A stretch of DNA of 64,000 nt from Rhizobium grahamii CCGE 502 (GTDB taxonomy: Bacteria > Pseudomonadota > Alphaproteobacteria > Rhizobiales > Rhizobiaceae): NCBI RefSeq assembly GCF_000298315.2, contig NZ_AEYE02000033.1, forward strand, positions 5,001 through 69,000. Direction: 5' to 3'. Positions 62,284 to 64,000 of the stretch are shown here, one piece after another (within the stretch, counting starts at the first letter, position 1; every line of letters starts with the position of its first letter). Under the pieces are notes generated by a model. That model had not been told where the DNA came from and ran no database searches. It saw nothing but the letters and a program-made list of their open reading frames with translations. A program made the translations under genes and the position numbers.

Positions 62284-63560
62284 CAATGCTTGTCTTCTTC
62301 GGCATGCCTGCGCCTGATGCTTCGCACGACAAGCCACATGCCGGCGACGACAACGGGAACAGACAGGCCGGTCAGCGTTTCCGGGGAAACCTCCAGGCCG
62401 ACATTATGTGCGCCCTTGGCCAGATAGCCGAGCAGCCCGACGACATAGTAGGAGATCGCGGCAACGGACAGGCCTTCAACCGTCTGCTGCAGCCGCAGCT
62501 GGAGTTGAGCACGACGGTCCATCGAATTGAGCACCGTGGTGTTGATGCGCTCCAGTTCGACATCGATCCAGCTTCGCAGAAGCGCTGTCGCGCGGGCCAG
62601 TTTGCGCGACAGGTTCGCTTGGCGTTCCTCCACGGATTGACAGGTTCGCATTGCCGGAGCAAGCCGCCGCTCAAGGAAGGCGCCAAGCGTCTCGCTGCCG
62701 GGCATCGCGGTTTCCGCGAGTGCCCGAATACGCTCCTGGACAATCTCGTAGTAGGCGCGGCTGGCGCCAAACCGGTAGAGGCTGAGCGCCGCATTCGCCT
62801 CCAGTTCCGCGGCAAGGCGTGTAATCTCGGACAACATCTGGTCCGCTTCGTCTCGCGCATGCAGCTTCATGCGCTGGGTAATCGCCGTCAGGCCCGATTC
62901 GATCTGGCGTATTTCGGGAGAGAGTGATTGCGCCAGTGGCAGGCCCATCATCGCAAGCGTCCGGTACGTCTCAATATCGAGAAGGCGCTGGACAAGCGCG
63001 CCGCGAGCGCTGTCGGACATGCCACGGTCGATGACCAGAATTTTCGTCAAACCGTCTCCGTCCTGACGAAAATCGGTGAGGATCGCAGCCTGGCCATTCT
63101 TCAGTTCGCTTCGGCACAGGCTGGTCGGGTCGAAGACAGACCTCTCCTGCTCGGTCTCGGGCGTGTCAGGTCGGATTTCCAGCCTTATTCCGGAGATGAA
63201 TGGCCCCGGTGGTGAAAAACTTGCGCCGAAAGGATGCACGGCAATCGTCTGGCCAAACCTGTCCGGTGCCGGACAATCCCAGAAATATGTCGAAAATTCC
63301 GTGTGCCGCTCCCAGCGCAGGGTTCCCGGCCCCCAACTGATTGCGTGATGGCTCATTTCGCGGGCGGGTGGCGCAACCCCGCTTGGCCGGGAAAGATCCG
63401 CAAGCGTGTCATGATCGTTGTCGCCAGCACTTTCCGTCAGAAAGGCGAGCTGAAATATGACGCGCGACGCGGAAACGAGCGCGTATGGCCGCGCATGGAG
63501 TTCCCCGAGCGAGCGTCCTCGAATGTCCGCAGGCGGAAAGCCAAAGCTTCCGAGCGTCAT
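62283..63560 (-). CDS. DUF3422 family membrane protein
   Basis: A 425-residue protein of the DUF3422 family: an N-terminal GELHARPYALVSASRVIFQL (the conserved HARP region), a central acidic domain (VIDRGMSDSARGALVQRLLD), a long coiled coil (residues about 220-360) and two hydrophobic segments near the C-terminus (ISYYVVGLLGYLAKGAH and LSVPVVVAGMWLVVRSI). It resembles a membrane-anchored coiled-coil protein; function unknown. The ATG at 63560 has AGGAA 9 bases upstream. It sits between an amine oxidase gene upstream (128 bases) and a coupled, frameshifted small gene downstream. Confidence 0.85.
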   Translation of the reverse strand: MTLGSFGFPPADIRGRSLGELHARPYALVSASRVIFQLAFLTESAGDNDHDTLADLSRPSGVAPPAREMSHHAISWGPGTLRWERHTEFSTYFWDCPAPDRFGQTIAVHPFGASFSPPGPFISGIRLEIRPDTPETEQERSVFDPTSLCRSELKNGQAAILTDFRQDGDGLTKILVIDRGMSDSARGALVQRLLDIETYRTLAMMGLPLAQSLSPEIRQIESGLTAITQRMKLHARDEADQMLSEITRLAAELEANAALSLYRFGASRAYYEIVQERIRALAETAMPGSETLGAFLERRLAPAMRTCQSVEERQANLSRKLARATALLRSWIDVELERINTTVLNSMDRRAQLQLRLQQTVEGLSVAAISYYVVGLLGYLAKGAHNVGLEVSPETLTGLSVPVVVAGMWLVVRSIRRRHAEEDKH

Positions 63561-63688
63561 GCATTCATTCCTGTGTCCATGATCTGTCCCCCTGACCCTG
63601 AGCCGTCGGCATGCAATCAGCTCGCCCCGCGCCTGTCCAGCGGCATTGGATCCAGCGACCGTTTGCCACACCAGAAGGAGACACGTGC

Positions 63689-64000
63689 TCAGGCAAGCCG
63701 CTCGATTACCTCTTCAGCCGCTCTCAGCCCGCTCAGCCAGGCTCCATGCGCCGTGGAAAAGTCAAAGGGGTGGGTCGCCTCGCCGGCGAAGAACAACCGG
63801 TCGGCAACGGGCCGCGCCAAGGTCAAGCGGGCGCTGGCATGCCGCGGCAATGCATGGCTGTAGGAGCCACCCACCCAGTCCGTCCGACACCACGATGATG
63901 CTGCAAGCGGCCGCAAATGGCGACTGATATGATTGCCCAGTTGAGCTGACAGCTCCTCGATCGCAAACGCAAAGGCGTCAAGGAGCCCGGCACGCTCGAT
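63689..64000 (-). CDS. Flavin amine oxidase, C-terminal part (cut by window edge)
   Basis: The minus frame is open from the right edge to a TGA at 63689, giving 103 C-terminal residues. DWVGGSYSHALPRHASARL and VADRLFFAGEATHPFDFSTA followed by HGAWLSGLRAAEEV match the FAD-binding end of flavin monoamine oxidases (GGAY-type motif, then LFFAGEAT, then TVHGAxxSG). The start lies outside the window. It would oxidise an amine to an imine or aldehyde with release of hydrogen peroxide. Confidence 0.85.
   Translation of the reverse strand: MERAGLLDAFAFAIEELSAQLGNHISRHLRPLAASSWCRTDWVGGSYSHALPRHASARLTLARPVADRLFFAGEATHPFDFSTAHGAWLSGLRAAEEVIERLA

Noticed and set aside
1-64000. tRNA, rRNA, CRISPR array, intact insertion sequence or replication origin
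   Set aside because: No cloverleaf-like sequence, spaced direct repeats, transposase motifs or repABC-type genes were seen by eye; a tRNA or repeat finder could still reveal something short.

Overview
The window looks like an accessory replicon (chromid or megaplasmid) of a Rhizobiaceae bacterium, of the Sinorhizobium/Ensifer, Rhizobium or Agrobacterium type. The evidence is high GC, many ABC importers for sugars and peptides with their own LacI and IclR regulators, an ExsH-like secreted glycanase with a type I exporter, an OpgC-type glucan modifier, DUF1127, RcnB, DUF4142 and MEKHLA proteins, a minCDE operon (carried on secondary replicons in this family), CtrA boxes (TTAA-N7-TTAA) and EcfG/RpoE2-type stress promoters (GGAAC-N16/17-CGTT). 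I saw no rRNA, tRNA, CRISPR array, intact insertion sequence or replication origin.

Layout. 1-5.3 kb: a CUT2 sugar importer operon facing its LacI repressor, with twin operators. 5.6-10.5 kb: a small gene behind a stress promoter, then an RTX-GH16 glycanase with its type I export pair. 11-15 kb: an L,D-transpeptidase, decayed remnants, a MEKHLA protein, opgC and very small genes. 15.1-24.3 kb: a peptide-type importer built around an amidohydrolase, a RidA protein and a SelA-like PLP enzyme, with an IclR regulator. 24.7-29.3 kb: a three-subunit molybdenum hydroxylase and a divergent TetR gene with two palindromic operators. 29.4-31.3 kb: minCDE with a perfect CtrA box. 31.6-38 kb: DUF1127, a fused 2-oxoacid dehydrogenase E1 with E2, an SRAP protein, yghU and a wrecked M24 peptidase gene.

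38.3-45 kb is the most interesting block. Six tightly packed genes encode a GGDEF-EAL protein, a degenerate GHKL protein, a STAS domain fused to a SAM methyltransferase, a membrane sensor with a PP2C/SpoIIE phosphatase, a normal-looking GHKL kinase-like protein and a lone STAS protein. The two GHKL proteins resemble each other, and so do the two STAS domains, so the operon appears to hold two kinase/antagonist pairs sharing one phosphatase and one c-di-GMP enzyme. It recalls the SiaABCD and slr1658/slr1659 systems but adds a methyltransferase output.

45-57 kb: an AraC regulator, a fatty acid desaturase, a VOC protein, a DHA2 efflux pump, an LLM flavin oxidoreductase, an IMPACT-family protein, a cupredoxin gene broken by one base, DUF4142, an RcnB-like gene behind a second perfect CtrA box, and gabD. 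57.2-62 kb: the prkA-yeaH-spoVR stress operon behind a consensus EcfG promoter. 62-64 kb: DUF3422, a frameshifted small gene coupled to it, and the end of an amine oxidase gene.

Several loci (RNase H-like remnant, M24 peptidase, cupredoxin, the gene after DUF3422, and the small frame at 12.2 kb) carry frameshifts. This is either active gene decay or residual sequencing error. All family assignments were made by reading translations; no database search was run.
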